Below are positions 12,301 to 24,661 of a stretch of DNA of 64,000 nucleotides, piece after piece. The stretch is taken from contig NC_073696.1 of NCBI RefSeq assembly GCF_029784165.1, positions 151,066,812 through 151,130,811 of the forward strand. The letters are read 5' to 3'. Below the pieces are notes generated by a model that saw nothing but the letters and a program-made list of their open reading frames with translations, had not been told where the DNA came from and did not search any database. The stretch's first letter is position 1. Each line of letters begins with the position of its first letter. The stretch comes from Wyeomyia smithii (lineage: Eukaryota > Arthropoda > Insecta > Diptera > Culicidae). A program made the position numbers and the translations under genes.

Positions 12301-12526
12301 AATTTTCACGTCGATCGGTTCGGTAGTTTTCGGCCCTATATGGATCAGACAGACAGACAGACTTGACTGCATTTTTATATGTAAAGATTACAACATCAAT
12401 ATTTTAGAACCAAAAGAGTGAATATACATTTATTGGTTTGAAGCGTTCATGTAAATCTATTTTTACAAATAAAAAAATGAATGAGAAAGGCCCCTAGGTG
12501 GATTAATTTAGGTTTTTGTTGTGATA
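9322..12526 (+). repeat. Composite repeat family, full-length copy
   Basis: The element starts with a T run plus GCCTTTCTCCTAGAAAGG and ends GAGAAAGGCCCCTAGGTGG followed by ATTAATTTAGG and a T run. The outer GCCTTTCTC and GAGAAAGGC form a 9-bp inverted pair. Between them lie a TG microsatellite (about 9440-9470) and three zones. Zone A (about 9490-10560) has modules of about 145-183 bp with CTCAGAGATGG or CTCAGAAACTACAC followed by a CCGATTT core. Zone B (about 10690-11720) has nine modules of 103-128 bp, each with CATATTG near its start and usually an ACCGGAAGT-like phrase. Zone C (about 11730-12420) has modules of 105-140 bp with GAGATGTGCAG-like cores and an (AGAC)n run at 12347-12362. GTTTTTG flanks both ends and may be the target duplication. 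There is no transposase frame, so it is non-autonomous. Confidence 0.75.
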
Positions 12527-12624
12527 ATTTTATGAGTTCACTTGAATTTATTTCTTACGAATTTTTTCTCGGTAGAAATTAATAAATACGTCGTTTTCTT
12601 CCGAATACAGAAGTTTTTGAAGTA

Positions 12625-13080
12625 CCGTCTGCCGGGGTGAGATTGTGCCAAAAAAGGATTCGTTTTTGTTTCTTAGCTTGTAATGCACACATTTAGGCAA
12701 TGAGTTTGATCCAAATCACGTCAATGCACACTTAAATGTTTAGTTAGCGACTGCCGCAAAAATGGTTAAGTTACAATAAACTATAATTTTGCTAAAATTA
12801 ACTGAACTTTGGCCTAATCTCACCCCTTCTATGGGGTGAGATTGTGCCAAAAACAAAAAGTTGAATTGATTACCTGTTAAATGAATTCACATGAATATCA
12901 TGATAAAACAATAAGCATAGGGACGATCATAAACAACGTGGACTATTAAGAGGCTGTAGGGGGTTGACCAGAAACTACGTTTCATATGAATTATAGAAAA
13001 ATGTATGACTGGATCAAATCGATATCTGGAGTAACCAGTTATGAGAACGTGGCTTATAGACAGTCTCTATACACATAGTG
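12625..13080. repeat. Truncated TIR-type element
   Basis: Starts TACCGTCTGCCGGGGTGAG and repeats GGGGTGAGATTGTGCC at about 12833-12849 next to its reverse complement (about 12814-12826). The same terminus recurs at 55203-55221. No matching far end was found before the gypsy LTR, so this copy is probably broken. The right boundary is a guess. Confidence 0.45.
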
Positions 13081-13147
13081 GCGTCTCTAAGTAGTTTAGA
13101 AAGGGAAAACGTTTATGGGATTCTAGCCTTTCTTTTAGTTTTCACTG

Positions 13148-13827
13148 AAACACGACTTGTTTTTATCATGTCCAAAACGGGATTAATTTATTGAAATAAA
13201 ACTTACTCCTAGATCACTTCTTAGATTCTATGTATTTAACATGTAAATATGTATCTCATGCGGAGGTGGAGTCAACAGGCAATGATTTGTCATAGTATGG
13301 ACTTGAGTAGGGAGAGCTTGAAGAGCGTCCAATTCTCTCAAGCGTTACAATTGTCGGCGTGTTGCATACGCGTAGGCGTAATATAGTCGCGGAGTCGCTT
13401 TTCTGCTTAGCTGCATGCGATTCCGGCTTGGGTGTGGAAATAGAAAGAGAGTGAAAATGGGTCATGAGAATAGGTGCATGCTGCTAGCTTTGCTTGCAGT
13501 GCTTAGGAATTTACGAGGTGACGAAAAAGCGGGTTGAGTAAGGTTTGGGTTGTATCTCATATGACTACATGCAACTTGGTTAATTCTCAAGTGGTTGGCA
13601 TGTAGGCATGGGAATCAGGATTTGTGGTGAAACATGCTTTTAGGAATTTGGCTAGCTCGGTGGGAATTCTCCAGTGCGTATGGCTTGTTGTCATATGCAA
13701 CACTTGTCGCGGGAATAATTTGGAAGATGTTTGACTATCCGGCCCGTGGGAATATGTTTTCTGGGTCCGTTTGGAAAGTCATTAAAATTTGGAGGATCAT
13801 GTTATCCTCGTAAGGTTTCAGCTTACA
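13148..13827 (-). repeat. 3' LTR of 412/mdg1-like gypsy element
   Basis: On the minus strand the LTR begins TGTAAGCTGAAACC directly after a purine-rich tract and is placed to end at ..GTTTCA near 13148, giving TG..CA ends. AATAAA near 13190-13195 could serve as the polyadenylation signal. The short open frame inside it (13256-13465) has no coding signature. The start is well supported by the purine tract; the end is uncertain because no second LTR is present to compare. Confidence 0.5.
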
Positions 13828-13840
13828 TCTCCTCCCCAAG
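13828..13840 (-). other. Polypurine tract of gypsy element
   Basis: The minus strand reads TTGGGGAGGAGA immediately before the presumed LTR start. This is the plus-strand primer site position of an LTR retrotransposon. Confidence 0.55.
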
Positions 13841-14029
13841 AATGATCTGGAGGGTAAAGCCGAAGGATCATTCTGAAAAAGGATAGGTAGGGTTTTCTGT
13901 AATTGTTGTCAATAATTGTTTTTTAAATCGTGAAAAATGCCTTGTTGCTCACCTTTACAATATTGGTATAATTTAGGTTATATTCTAATAAATTTTGATG
14001 ATATTTGTCTTGATTTGGTAACATGGTTT

Positions 14030-17000
14030 TTATGCTCTTATAAGTCTGTTTTTGTGTACTGTGAATGTTTGATTTGAGTGGATGTGTCTTATTTCACAAT
14101 TTGGATCTATAATTTTTGTGATTTTGTATGGTCCATTGTAAAACGAATTTAGTTTCTTTCTATTTTCTGTTTGCAAATATACTGTATCATTAATTTGAAT
14201 GAGCAACGGGTTTACATTTTTGTCGAGCACTTCTTTTCTCTGATATTTTTTATCTATTAATTTTTGTTTTGCTATTTCGTTGGATTTCTGTATTTTATAC
14301 TTCATTTCTTTACTGTATTGTTCGAAATTGTATACGAAATTGTATTGTCATATGTCTCTTGTGGTAGTCGTGGTTTAAATCCGAATACTAACTCGTAAGG
14401 TGTGTATCCGTGATCTGTATGTGGTGTTGAATTGTAAGTAAATGCATAATATGGTAGCCAATCATCCCAGTCAGATTGGTGTTCGTTGACGAAGGATCTC
14501 AGGTATTCGTTTAGACACCTGTGGTTCCTCTCCAACGAGCCAATTGTCTGTGGATGGTAAGCTGTACCGAATGTTTGTTTGATTTTAAAATATTTGCAGA
14601 TCTGGTCGAGTATTTCGTTTTTATACTCTGTGCCCTGATCAGACTTTAATTCTAAAAATTTTCCGTATATTAATATAAAATTGTCCACTAACGTTTTTGC
14701 TATGACGTTAGCTTCTTTGGTTGGTATTGGTATTAAAACTATATATTTTGTTAATTCACACTGTATTGTTACAGCGTATCTATTGTTATTATTCGATTTT
14801 GGTAGAGGTCCTATCGTGTCGATAGCTACTACTTCGAATGGTTTTGAGGGTGTATTAGTTATTGTAGTACACTCCTTTGTATGTTTTGTTATTTTGTTTA
14901 ATTTGCACAATTCACAGGCCTTAATGAATTGAGAAATTGATTTCCTCATATTTCGCCATGCATATATTTCTCTTAATTTAAGGTACAATCGGTGTTGTCC
15001 GATATGTCCTTCTGTTGGTGTTTCATGGTGGCTTTTTAAAATTTCTTTCACCTTGCAAACATCACTAATGAATATTGCTGGTTTATAAATTATTATTTGC
15101 ATATTCTTTAATGCTTTATTACTCATTTCTTTGAGTACTTCCATGGGTACATATTTAAATATTTTATCGTCTCGAGACAGCGCAATTTTATTTATTTTCA
15201 TCTTTTTCATATCTTCTCCGATTTTTGTAAGTGCAAATTTGACAATTTGACTTCCATTACCGTTTTGTATTTTGAATTGGTAACTGGTTGCCTGTTCATT
15301 TTGCTTTGGTATAATTCGCGCTTTTGTATATACTGCAAATTCGACATAATCATTTTCGAATTTTGTTTGTAATTTCATTAACTTTATAACATCGCTTAAA
15401 TTTTCGGTAGTGTACATCGCAAGGTGATCAATCTTGGACTCGCACTCCGTCTTATTTTGTATAATTTTTGATTCTTGACTTCGTGTCATAGATCTTGTAT
15501 TTACCATTAAGATGGAATTTTGTTTGAGTTCATCAGAGAAAATGACAACACGTGATAACGCGTCCGCTCCCACGTTGTCCCTCCCCTTGATGTACTGTAT
15601 TTCGAAATCAAATTCACACAGATCAAGACGCATTCTTGTCAGTTTCGATGTTGGGTCTTTCATACCGAACAGAACCACAAGTGGTCTATGGTCTGTCTTA
15701 ACAATGAATTTGTTTCCATATAAATAAGATTTGAAATAGTTAATAGCCCAATGAATTGCTGTTAACTCTTTTAAAATAACTGCTTTGTTACGTTAACCTT
15801 GGGTAAATGTGTTACTCGCGAAGGCTACGGGTAACTCATCGTCGTCTGTAATTTGTGACAAAACTGCTCCACATCCGACATCTGAAGCGTCTGTGGTTAA
15901 AATAAATGTTTTTGTAAAGTCGGGAAATTGAAGTATTTGTGGTGATAAAAGGTAATGTTTTAGTGTATTGAATGCTTTTTGGCATTGCTCTGACCAAATG
16001 AATTGTTGTTTTTTCTTAAGTAATGGATTTAATGGATGTGCTATTACTGCGAAATTTGGAACGAATTTGCGGTAATAGTTGCAAAATGCAACAAATCGTC
16101 GCACTTCGTCACTGTTCTTTGGTATGGGATAATTTTTTATTGCATCGAATTTTGAGTTGCCTGGCAAATACCTTTGTCAGATATTTTGTGTCCTAAATAT
16201 ATTACTTCGTTACTAGAAAATTTGCATTTGCTCGGGTTTAATTTTAGATTGTACTCGCGTAGTCTGTCGAATACTTTTGTTAAATTATTCAAATGATGTT
16301 TCACTGAGCATCCAGTTACTATTATATCATCAATATAGACAAAAGCCATTTCTGGTGTTAAACCAGCCATCGCAATTGTCATCATTCTTTGAAAACTGTT
16401 CGGGCTTATATTTAGTCCGAATGGCATTCTTGTAAATTGGAAATGACCTGATTGTGTAGAAAATGAGTGTGTTTCCTTGAATTTTCATCGAGCTGTATCT
16501 GATGAAATCCTGACATCAGATCCAAAGTGCTGAAAAATTTAGTTCTACCAACTTGATCAAGTATAGCATCAATTCTTGGTAGTGGAAACTTGTCGGCTAG
16601 TATCTTCTTGTTTAGTTGCCTGAAGTCTACAACTAAACGCCATTTCTTCGTATTTGTTTCACTTATCTTTGGTACTAACAAAATAGGGTTGTTGTACGGT
16701 GAAACAGGTTCAATTATTTTTTCATTCAACATTTTGTCCACTTGACGCGTAATTTCGTCTTTTTGACAATGAATTGTTTTATAATTTGGAATATAAACTG
16801 GCACATTGTCTGTCAGGTTTATATTCTGCGTATAAAAATTGTTAGTTGATAAAGCTTCCTGCGGTAGACAAAATATGTCCGCATAGTTGTTAATTAATTT
16901 TCTAAATTCTCCTATCGCGTATTCTGGTACGCTGTTAGTGTTAATATTTTTTAAAATTTCTTGTTCACGTAGATTATTTTTGTGTTGATTTTTCTTGTTT

Positions 17001-17143
17001 TCCAATGTTTTATAATTGCTAAGTGGTTCTAATTGTATCTTACAATTAAAAATCTTAAGTGGTATATTTACAGTTTGTTCTGTTATATTTAGAATTTTAA
17101 TAAAAGGTGTTTTCGGGGATATGATAGAACTTCCACAGAACAC
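14030..17143 (-). pseudogene. Ty3/gypsy (412/mdg1-like) pol, frameshifted
   Basis: Pol polyprotein remnant. In order on the minus strand: RT (17143-16137) with FSTLDLMSGFHQI, MPFGLNISPNSFQRMM and the catalytic VYIDDIIV; connection and RNase H (16167-15600) with LTTDASDVGCGAVLSQ and KTDHRPLV; integrase (15600-14030) with a zinc-binding region ending CELCKLNK and the DDE residues in AIDTIGP, KSDQGTEYKN and GSLERNHR, then a C-terminal chromatin- or DNA-binding part. Frameshifts lie near 16420, 16150, 15790-15680 and 14303. Protease and gag are missing: the 5' side stops at about 17143 where a LOA LINE fragment begins. The integrase block (458 codons) is uninterrupted, so decay is moderate. The 3' LTR follows at lower coordinates. 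Confidence 0.85.
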
Positions 17144-17147
17144 TCCT

Positions 17148-17285
17148 GGAGTTAGTTCTTGCGAAACTTAGAGTCACTGGGGTTTGAAGTGATCGGTTTT
17201 GCAGATGACGTGGTTATCATAGTCCGTGGTAAGTTCGATGATATTATCTCAGAACGAATGCAATTAGCTTTAAACTATCGAAAGT
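17148..17285 (+). pseudogene. LOA-clade LINE reverse transcriptase fragment
   Basis: A short open stretch reads ESLGFEVIGFADDVVIIVRG and continues DIISERMQLALNY. It covers the catalytic FADD box and the helix after it. The phrasing matches LOA-type LINEs as I remember them. It is a sliver between the gypsy pol remnant and the CR1-like LINE. Confidence 0.5.
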
Positions 17286-17291
17286 GTTTCA

Positions 17292-18900
17292 TTGATCAAT
17301 AAATCAATTGAATTGGTTAATGAACCGAATGAAATAAAACGGCCGTATAATGTTAATTGTAGTTTTGAAAGCTTTCACCAACTTACACTAGAACAACTCA
17401 AAAACATATGTTTTTCTCTTCATAAAACGGCTGGAATTGATAACGTTAATGCTAGAGTTATTCAAGATTGTTTTCATGTTATTGGGCACGATCTACTTGG
17501 CCTTATAAACGAATCATTACAAACGGGGCACGTGCCACAAATTTGGAAGGAGTCGTTAGTGATTCCGATACAAAAAGTTGCTGGGACGATTAAAGCCGAA
17601 GAGTTTCGTCCTATCAATATGTTGCACACTTTAGAGAAAATCTTAGAACTTGCTGTAAAAGGCCAACTGTTACAATATTTGAACGCTAACGGTTTGCTGA
17701 TACCAGAACAATCAGGATATCGGGAAGGCCATTCTTGTGAAACTGCATTGAATTTGGTGTTAGCAAAATGGAAAGAAAACATTGAGCGTAAAGATACTAT
17801 TGTTGCGGTGTTTTTGGATCTTAAACGCGCTTTTGAAACGATTTCGAGGCCCTTATTGTTACAAACTATAAAGCGCTTTGGAATTACGAGTACTGCATAC
17901 AAATGGTTTGAAAACTACTTGTGTGACAGAACTCAAAGGACTATTTTCAATGATTTTACCTCTGATCCCATAAGGAACACTCTTGGTGTACCTCAGGGAA
18001 GTGTATTAGGGCCTATTTTGTTTATTATGTACATTAATGATATGAGAAGAGTCTTACGTTTTTGTGACATAAATCTTTTTGCTGATGACACAGTATTGTT
18101 CATTGCAGCTAAAAATCTCGAAGAAGCCATATTGCATTTAAACAAAGATTTGCGATCGCTGAGCGGATGGTTGAAATTCAAACAGCTAAAATTGAATACC
18201 AACAAAACAAAATTCATGATTATTTCGCGAAACCGTGTAAATGAAAATGTCTCAGTTGAAATTGATGGTGAGACAATCGATCGCGTGAGTGAGATCAAAT
18301 ATCTTGGCGTGATTATTGATGACAAGCTAAAGTTCAATGTTCACATTGATAATGTCATCAAGAAAATTTGCCAAAAAATATGGAATCCTCTGTCGTTTGA
18401 CAAAGGAGTTGAATACTTTTAGCAAGATTCATCTCTATAAATCAATCATCTCTCCTCATTTAGACTTTTGCACTTCCATTTTATTTTTGGCAAATGAAAC
18501 ACAAATATCGAGATTGCAGCGTTTGCAAAATAAAATAATGCGGTTGATTTTGAGATGCAATAGATACACTTCCTCGTCCTTGATGCTTGACGCTTTGCAA
18601 TGGCTATCGGTGAAGCAACGAATTGTTTTTCTGACAATGGTGTTCATTTTTAAAGTAGCTAATGGATTGCTGCCCCGATATTTGTGTGATCGAATTGTTA
18701 GAGGAAGTGACATCCATAGATATAACACAAGAAATGCGGGAGAAATTAGAACACCACATTTTTTAACTAGTGCTTCACAAAATTCATTGTTCTTTAAAGG
18801 AATAAATGTATACAATTCGATGCCTAGACACATCAGACGTACGGCGACGCTATCAGAATTCAAGAGACTATGCATTTCACACGCCAAAGCTGAATTTTAA
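17292..18900 (+). pseudogene. CR1/L2-like LINE reverse transcriptase
   Basis: The C-terminal part of a non-LTR ORF2 protein, which copies element RNA into nicked chromosomal DNA. The frame from 17292 carries the RT fingers (KTAGIDNVNARVI), FLDLKRAFETIS, the GVPQGSVLGP box and the catalytic LFADDTVLF. The frame then shifts: the 3' part is in another frame from 18337 to 18900 (thumb region, RLQRLQNKIMRLI, and the end segment YNTRNAGEIRTP). The endonuclease half is missing (5' truncation). The rest is nearly undamaged, which suggests a moderately recent insertion. The clade call is by phrasing; jockey-related clades are possible. Confidence 0.75.
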
Positions 18901-19085
18901 GCAGTTATTTAATTTTTTTTAATTTAGCTAAACTGTAATTGACGAAGTTCTTGTAACGGATGATCTCTGTGGACTCTGCTTATACAGCTTTTTAAAGGAA
19001 TATGGTAGCACTGAAAAACTATTATGTTCGTCACGAGGGTGATGATGGATTTTGTAATTATTGATGTAGTATAAAATAAAAAAGA
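18901..19085 (+). other. 3' untranslated tail of the CR1-like LINE
   Basis: Non-coding DNA after the LINE stop codon, ending in an A-rich AAAATAAAAAAG stretch near 19074-19085 that could be the tail. The end is uncertain. Confidence 0.4.
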
Positions 19086-19740
19086 GTAGTCTACGAAGGT
19101 TTGAAAATCGCGCGCGATGATCAGATATGAAGGACTGAATTTAGAAATTTAATCATTTGAGATGGAGAATACCTTTATTATTTTATTTTGACATTATCAA
19201 GATACTCGTCAGAGTAATCGGAACGATTTTAGTTCTGTTGGTTGTTATTGGACATTGGTTTCCTAGCCGGTCTAGGATATTTTCGAGTTGGAAATATTTT
19301 CGACTTCCCTAGGTGGGGGCTCTCTTATAAATCACATCGAAGTTGACAGCTGGACTTGTGCTTTGCTTGCTGATCACGGCAGGAATGGCCTCGTCGGGAT
19401 TGTATCGACTTTGTGGATGATTACACTGGATGTTGGCTTAACTCAGATGCAATTAATGTCTTTTGGCTGACAGTTGCAAATAAATTGATACCGACAACGC
19501 TTTGTCGATGAATTACTTGATTTTTGACGAATATTTTCTCTATTTGAATCGCTGCAAAGCATTGGATCAATTGTGAAGAAATTTATATCTGTGATGAAAA
19601 CCAGTTCGTTTTGTTTGCTTATCTGGTTTAATTGTTTTATAATAATTATCTTGTAGATAAATCGTCTTTCTCAAACCTTTGTAGGGGTAAGAGGTGGGAC
19701 CATCATCATCATCATCATCATCAACAAATTCAGACGCCAT
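19086..19740. other. Unassigned spacer
   Basis: No gene recognised. A (CATCAT)n run at about 19698-19721 accounts for the aspartate-rich short frame on the minus strand. The stretch 19250-19500 is more GC-rich and might be part of an LTR, but no pair was found. Confidence 0.3.
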
Positions 19741-19962
19741 TTTGAAATTCAATATGGTGAATTCCGGTTTTCGTAAAACAGCTTCAATAGCCGAATACCA
19801 TCCAATATGAGTATTTCTGGAACCAAAATTGTGTCCAGAAAATGCCTAGGAAATGACCAAATACCACCCAATATGGGCATTAATGGAGTAATTGAGATGA
19901 TGCACATAGGCCAAAAATCGTTTTCAGACGCCATTTGAAATTTGAACTGGCAACTTTCGGTT
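19741..19962 (-). repeat. Zone-B module array, left part
   Basis: Modules of the composite repeat's zone B in reverse orientation (CCAATATGAGTATTTC, CCAATATGGGCATT). The array is interrupted by I-clade LINE copy 1. Its last 11 bp, AACTTTCGGTT (19952-19962), are repeated at 25003-25013, after the LINE. Confidence 0.75.
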
Positions 19963-19963
19963 C

Positions 19964-20986
19964 ATCCCTGCCAAGGATGTAGAAATCGACGGTGTGGTTA
20001 CCGAGGGGAATCTCACTGTCGATGACATTTTGCCTCATGGAGTTGGCTGTTTTAAAAACCCCTTGATGCAAAGTGTAAAGATACTGGATTGCAAGCAATT
20101 GCATTCAGTATCCATCGAAGAAGGGAAGAAGAAATTCCTCCCTTCGGATTCCTTCCGAGTAACATTCGCCGGATCCGCGCTGCCGAACTACGTCCGCTTG
20201 GACAGGGTTCGTCTACCTGTACGCCTGTTCGTACCGCGGGTCATGCATTGCCAAAACTGTAAGGAGTTAGGTCACACAGCCACCTACTGCTGCAACAAGG
20301 CACGCTGTAGCAAGTGCGGAGGCAATCATGCTGAGAACGCTTGCAGTGGGGATACTGAAAAGTGTCTTTATTGCGAGGGAACTCGGCATGACCTTCCGGC
20401 ATGTCCCGCGTACAAACAGCGCGAGGAAAAAATTTAGCGTTCCCTTAAGGAACGATCAAAGCGTTCTTTTGCAGAAATGCTTAAGAGGGCTGAGCCACCC
20501 TCGACAGGAAACATCTTTTCCTTTTTGCCAACCGATGAGGGTACATCTGACGATCCCGTCGAAGGGTGTTCCTATGCCTTGCCAGAGGGATCTAGGAAGA
20601 GGAGAATGCTCAACTCTCCTAATTTTTCTCGTAAAGGTCGTAAGATAACCCCTAGCGGAATGACCAATAAGACAACACAAAAAGGAAGCGGTGAAGAAAA
20701 ACCGAAGCAAGTACCCCCCGGTTTTAATTTCAAATCAAACCAGGAGTACCCACCGCTTCCTGGGGCACCAAAAACCCCTCGTGCACCCATTTCTCAATCA
20801 GAAGATAAAAAAGAAACAGTGTTCATAAAATTTTCTGATATTGTGGACTGGATATTTAAAACATTCAACATACCAGATCCCCTTCAAAACATTCTTCTTG
20901 CCCTTCTCCCAACAGTGAAAACCTTTTTGAAGCAACTCACAGCAACTTGGCCCCTCATTTCAGCTATCGTATCTTTCGATGACTAA
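19964..20986 (+). pseudogene. I-clade LINE ORF1 (Gag-like), copy 1
   Basis: RNA-binding Gag-like protein that coats the element RNA. The N-terminal part is missing because of 5' truncation. Three zinc knuckles follow (CQNCKELGHTATYC, CSKCGGNHAENAC, CLYCEGTRHDLPAC; about 20251-20406), then a basic linker and a hydrophobic C-terminal segment before FDD. One in-frame stop TAG at 20435-20437 replaces the lysine codon found in the other copies, so the frame is broken just after the knuckles. The stop codon overlaps the ORF2 start by 8 nt. Confidence 0.85.
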
Positions 20987-23900
20987 TACGTTGAAAGAGG
21001 TTAGGAATTTTGTCACTGTGTTACAGTGGAACTGCAGAAGTATCATCCCCAAATTTGATTTATTTTCACATTTGATAAACACATACAATTGTGATGCGTT
21101 CGCGCTTTGTGAAACTTTTCTCAATTCAAATGACCAACTTAATTTCCACGATTTTAACATCATTCGTCGAGATCGAGACTCACACGGTAGAGGGGTACTT
21201 TTAGGGATCAAAAAGTGCTATTCTTTTTTCAGAATCGACCTCCCCTCGATCTCGAATATTGAAGTTGTTGCCATTCAAACGAATATGAATGGAAAAGACC
21301 TTCGCTTGTTTCGTTATATATTCCCCCATCCGCGCGGATTGAACAGAAGCAACTCCTTGATATAGCAGAATTGCTTCCCGCACCTTTTTTGATTTTGGGA
21401 GATTTTAACTCTCACTGTTCGCTATGGGGGTCGCTGTACGACGACAACCGATCTTCTTTAATTTGTAACTTGATCGACGACTTCAATATGACACTTTTGA
21501 ATACTGGGGAAGCGACACGTGTACCTAATCCTCCAGCACGTGAAAGCGTGCTTGACCTATCCCTCTGCTCGACATCACTTGCGCTAGATTGCCAGTGGAA
21601 AGTAATCAACGATCCCCACGGTAGTGATCATCTTCCAATCGTTATATCAATTGCTAATGGTTCAACTCCCCCGAACCCAATCAATATTTCCTACGACCTT
21701 ACACGTAATATTGATTGGAAGTGTTATGAGTCTATTATAGCGCAATCTATCGAGACTCACGAGGAACTTCCTCCGGAGGAAGAATACGCGTTCTTAGCTG
21801 GCTTGATAATCGACGCCGCGACTCAAGCTCAGACGAAACCGATACCCGGGGTGACGATTAGACAGCGCCCTCCCAACAAATGGTTGGACAAAGAGTGCTC
21901 TGAGCTGTACGCGCGAAGGTCCGCGGCGTATAAGGACTACCGGGAGAACGGCACTGTCAACCTGCTTCGAAAGTACGAGGCACTGGGCAGGCAGATGAAG
22001 AGCTTAGTAAAGGCGAAAAAACGCGGGTACTGGCGGCGGTTCGTAAACGCGTTGTCGAGGGAAACAGCGATGAGCACTCTTTGGGATACCGCCAGGCGCA
22101 TGTGGAACCGTGACGTTTCGAATGAGAGTGAGGAGTATTCAGATCGCTGGATACTCGATTTTGCCAAAAAGGTCTGTCCGGATTCTGTACCGGAACAGAA
22201 AACCTTTCGCGACGCGTTTATAGTAACTACGGAAGAGCCTCCATTTTCGATGTTGGAATTTTCAATGGCTCTCCTGTCGTGCAACAATAAGGCTCCAGGG
22301 TTAGATAGAATAAAATTCAACCTGTTGAAGAATCTACCCGACTCTGCAAAAAGACGCTTGTTGGACTTGTTCAACAAGTTTCTTGAGCTAAATATTGTTC
22401 CGCATGACTGGAGGGAGGTAAAAGTCATTGCTATTCGGAAACCCGGGAAACCTGCCTCTGATCACAATTCATATAGGCCGATTGCGATGCTCTCTTGCCT
22501 CCGGAAATTAATGGAGAAAATGATCCTCTTACGGTTAGACAAATGGGTCGAAACAAACGGTTAACTCTCAGATACTCAATTTGGCTTTCGCCGGGGCAAA
22601 GGGACGAACGATTGCCTAGCGTTGCTTTCTACTGAAATTCAACTCGCATTTGCTCGAAAAGAGCAAATGGCTTCTGCGTTCTTGGATATTAAGGGGGCTT
22701 TTGACTCTGTCTCTGTAGAAGTTTTAAGCGCGAAACTTCATTCGCAGGGACTTTCACTAAATCTGAATAACTTTTTGCTCAATTTGTTGTCAGAAAAGCA
22801 TATGTATTTCTCACATGGCGATTCGACAACTTCCCGAATTAGTTACATGGGCCTTCCCCAGGGCTCATGTTTAAGTCCTCTCTTATATAATTTTTACGTC
22901 AATGACATCGATGAATGTCTTGCAAATTCATGCACGCTAAGGCAACTTGCAGACGATAGCGTTGTATCCATTACTGGTAGCGAGGCTAGAGATCTGCAAG
23001 GACCATTGCAAGATACCTTAGACAATTTGTCTGAATGGGCTCTTAAGCTGGGTATCGAATTCTCTCCGGAGAAAACTGAGTTGGTCGTTTTTTCTAGGAA
23101 GCATAACCCAGCTCAGCTGCAGCTCCTACTAACGGGTAAAACGATCTCTCAGGTTTTAGTCGCTAAATATCTCGGGGTCTGGTTCGACTCTAAATGCACC
23201 TGGGCTTGTCATATTAGGTATCTGACACGAAAATGCCAACAGAGGATTAATTTTCTTCGTACGATTACCGGAACCTGGTGGGGAGCCCACCCAGGAGACC
23301 TTCTAAGGCTTTACCAAACAACGATATTGTCAGTTCTTGAGTACGGCTGTTTCTGCTTTCGCTCCGCCGCGAACACGCACATTATAAAATTAGAGAGAAT
23401 ACAATATCGTTGTTTGCGTATTGCCTTGGGTTGCATGCAGTCGACCCATACGATGAGTCTTGAAGTGTTAGCGGGTATTCTTCCGTTGAAACATCGTTTT
23501 TGGAATCTCTCTTACCGGTTGCTAATTCGATGCACAGTTATGAACCCATTAGTAATTGAAAATTTCGAGAGGTTGGTCGACCTTCAATCTCAATCCAGAT
23601 TTATGACTTAATATTTTGACTATATGGCTCAAGATATTAATCCTTCTTCATACGATTCCTCCAATGTCGCACTTTTAGCTACTTCTAATAATGCTATATT
23701 CTTCGACACCACCATGAAACAAGACATTTCTGGTATCCCGGATCAATTGCGACCCCAAGAGATCCCCAAGATTTTTTCGAATAAGTTTAAACATGTTAGT
23801 TATGATAAAAGGTTTTACACTGACGGATCTAATCTAGATGAGTCCACTGGCTTCGGTGTTTTCCACGAAAATTTTACCGCCTCCTACAAACTCGATGCTC

Positions 23901-24661
23901 CTGCTTCCGTGTACGTCGCAGAACTTGCTGCTATTCAGTACTCTCTTGGAATCATCGAAACCCTACCCACAGACCACTACTTCATCTTCACAGATAGTCT
24001 CAGTGCCATTGAGGCTCTGCGATCGATGAAGCCTGTGAAGCACACCCCGTATTTCCTGGGGAAAATACGGCGGTTTTTAAGTGCTTTAACAGATAAAAAT
24101 TACCGGGTTACCTTAGCGTGGGTCCCTTCTCATTGCTCGATTCCGGGTAATGAAAAGGCTGACTCTTTTGCTAAGGTGGGTGCTATTGATGGCGATATTT
24201 ATGAAAGACCAATTGCTTTTGATGAATTTTATAGCATTTTGCGTCAGAGAACACTCAACAGTTGGCAATCATCATGGAACTCAGATGAACTGGGACGGTG
24301 GCTACATTCCATTTTTCCTAAGGTATCGACGAAAGCATGGTTCAAGGGGTTGGATGTAGGTCGGGACTTCATTCGCGTGATGTCCAGACTTATGTCCAAT
24401 CACTACACGTTAAACACGCATCTCTTTCGTATAGGGCTTGTAGACAGTAATCACTGCGTTTGTGGCGATGGCTACCATGACATCGAGCATGTTGTTTGGT
24501 CGTGTACCGAATACTGTGGTGTTAGGTCCGAGCTTATAGATTCCCTTCGGGCCCGAGGAAAACAACCGAACGTACCCGTTAGAGACATTCTGGGAAGCGG
24601 TGATCTCCAGTACATGACACAGCTATACTGCTTTCTGAAAAACGCTGACATTAAAATTTAA
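20979..24661 (+). pseudogene. I-clade LINE ORF2 (EN-RT-RNase H), copy 1
   Basis: Polyprotein for target-primed reverse transcription. Domains: apurinic-type endonuclease (VLQWNCRSIIP, LILGDFNSHCSLWG, GSDHLPIVI), RT (FLDIKGAFDSV, GLPQGSCLSP, catalytic LADDS) and RNase H (FYTDGSNLDES, VAELAAI, FTDSLSAIEAL, WVPSHCSIPGNEKADS), then a cysteine-histidine cluster near the C-terminus (CVCGDGYHDIEHVVWSC). Damage: a frameshift near 21330-21365, and stop codons at 22562-22564 and 23609-23611 where the other copies are open. The start ATG lies in ATGACTAA, overlapping the ORF1 stop. Catalytic residues are preserved, so decay came from scattered mutations. Confidence 0.88.

Noticed and set aside
13256..13465. 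69-codon minus-strand ORF
   Set aside because: It lies inside the gypsy 3' LTR and has no motif.
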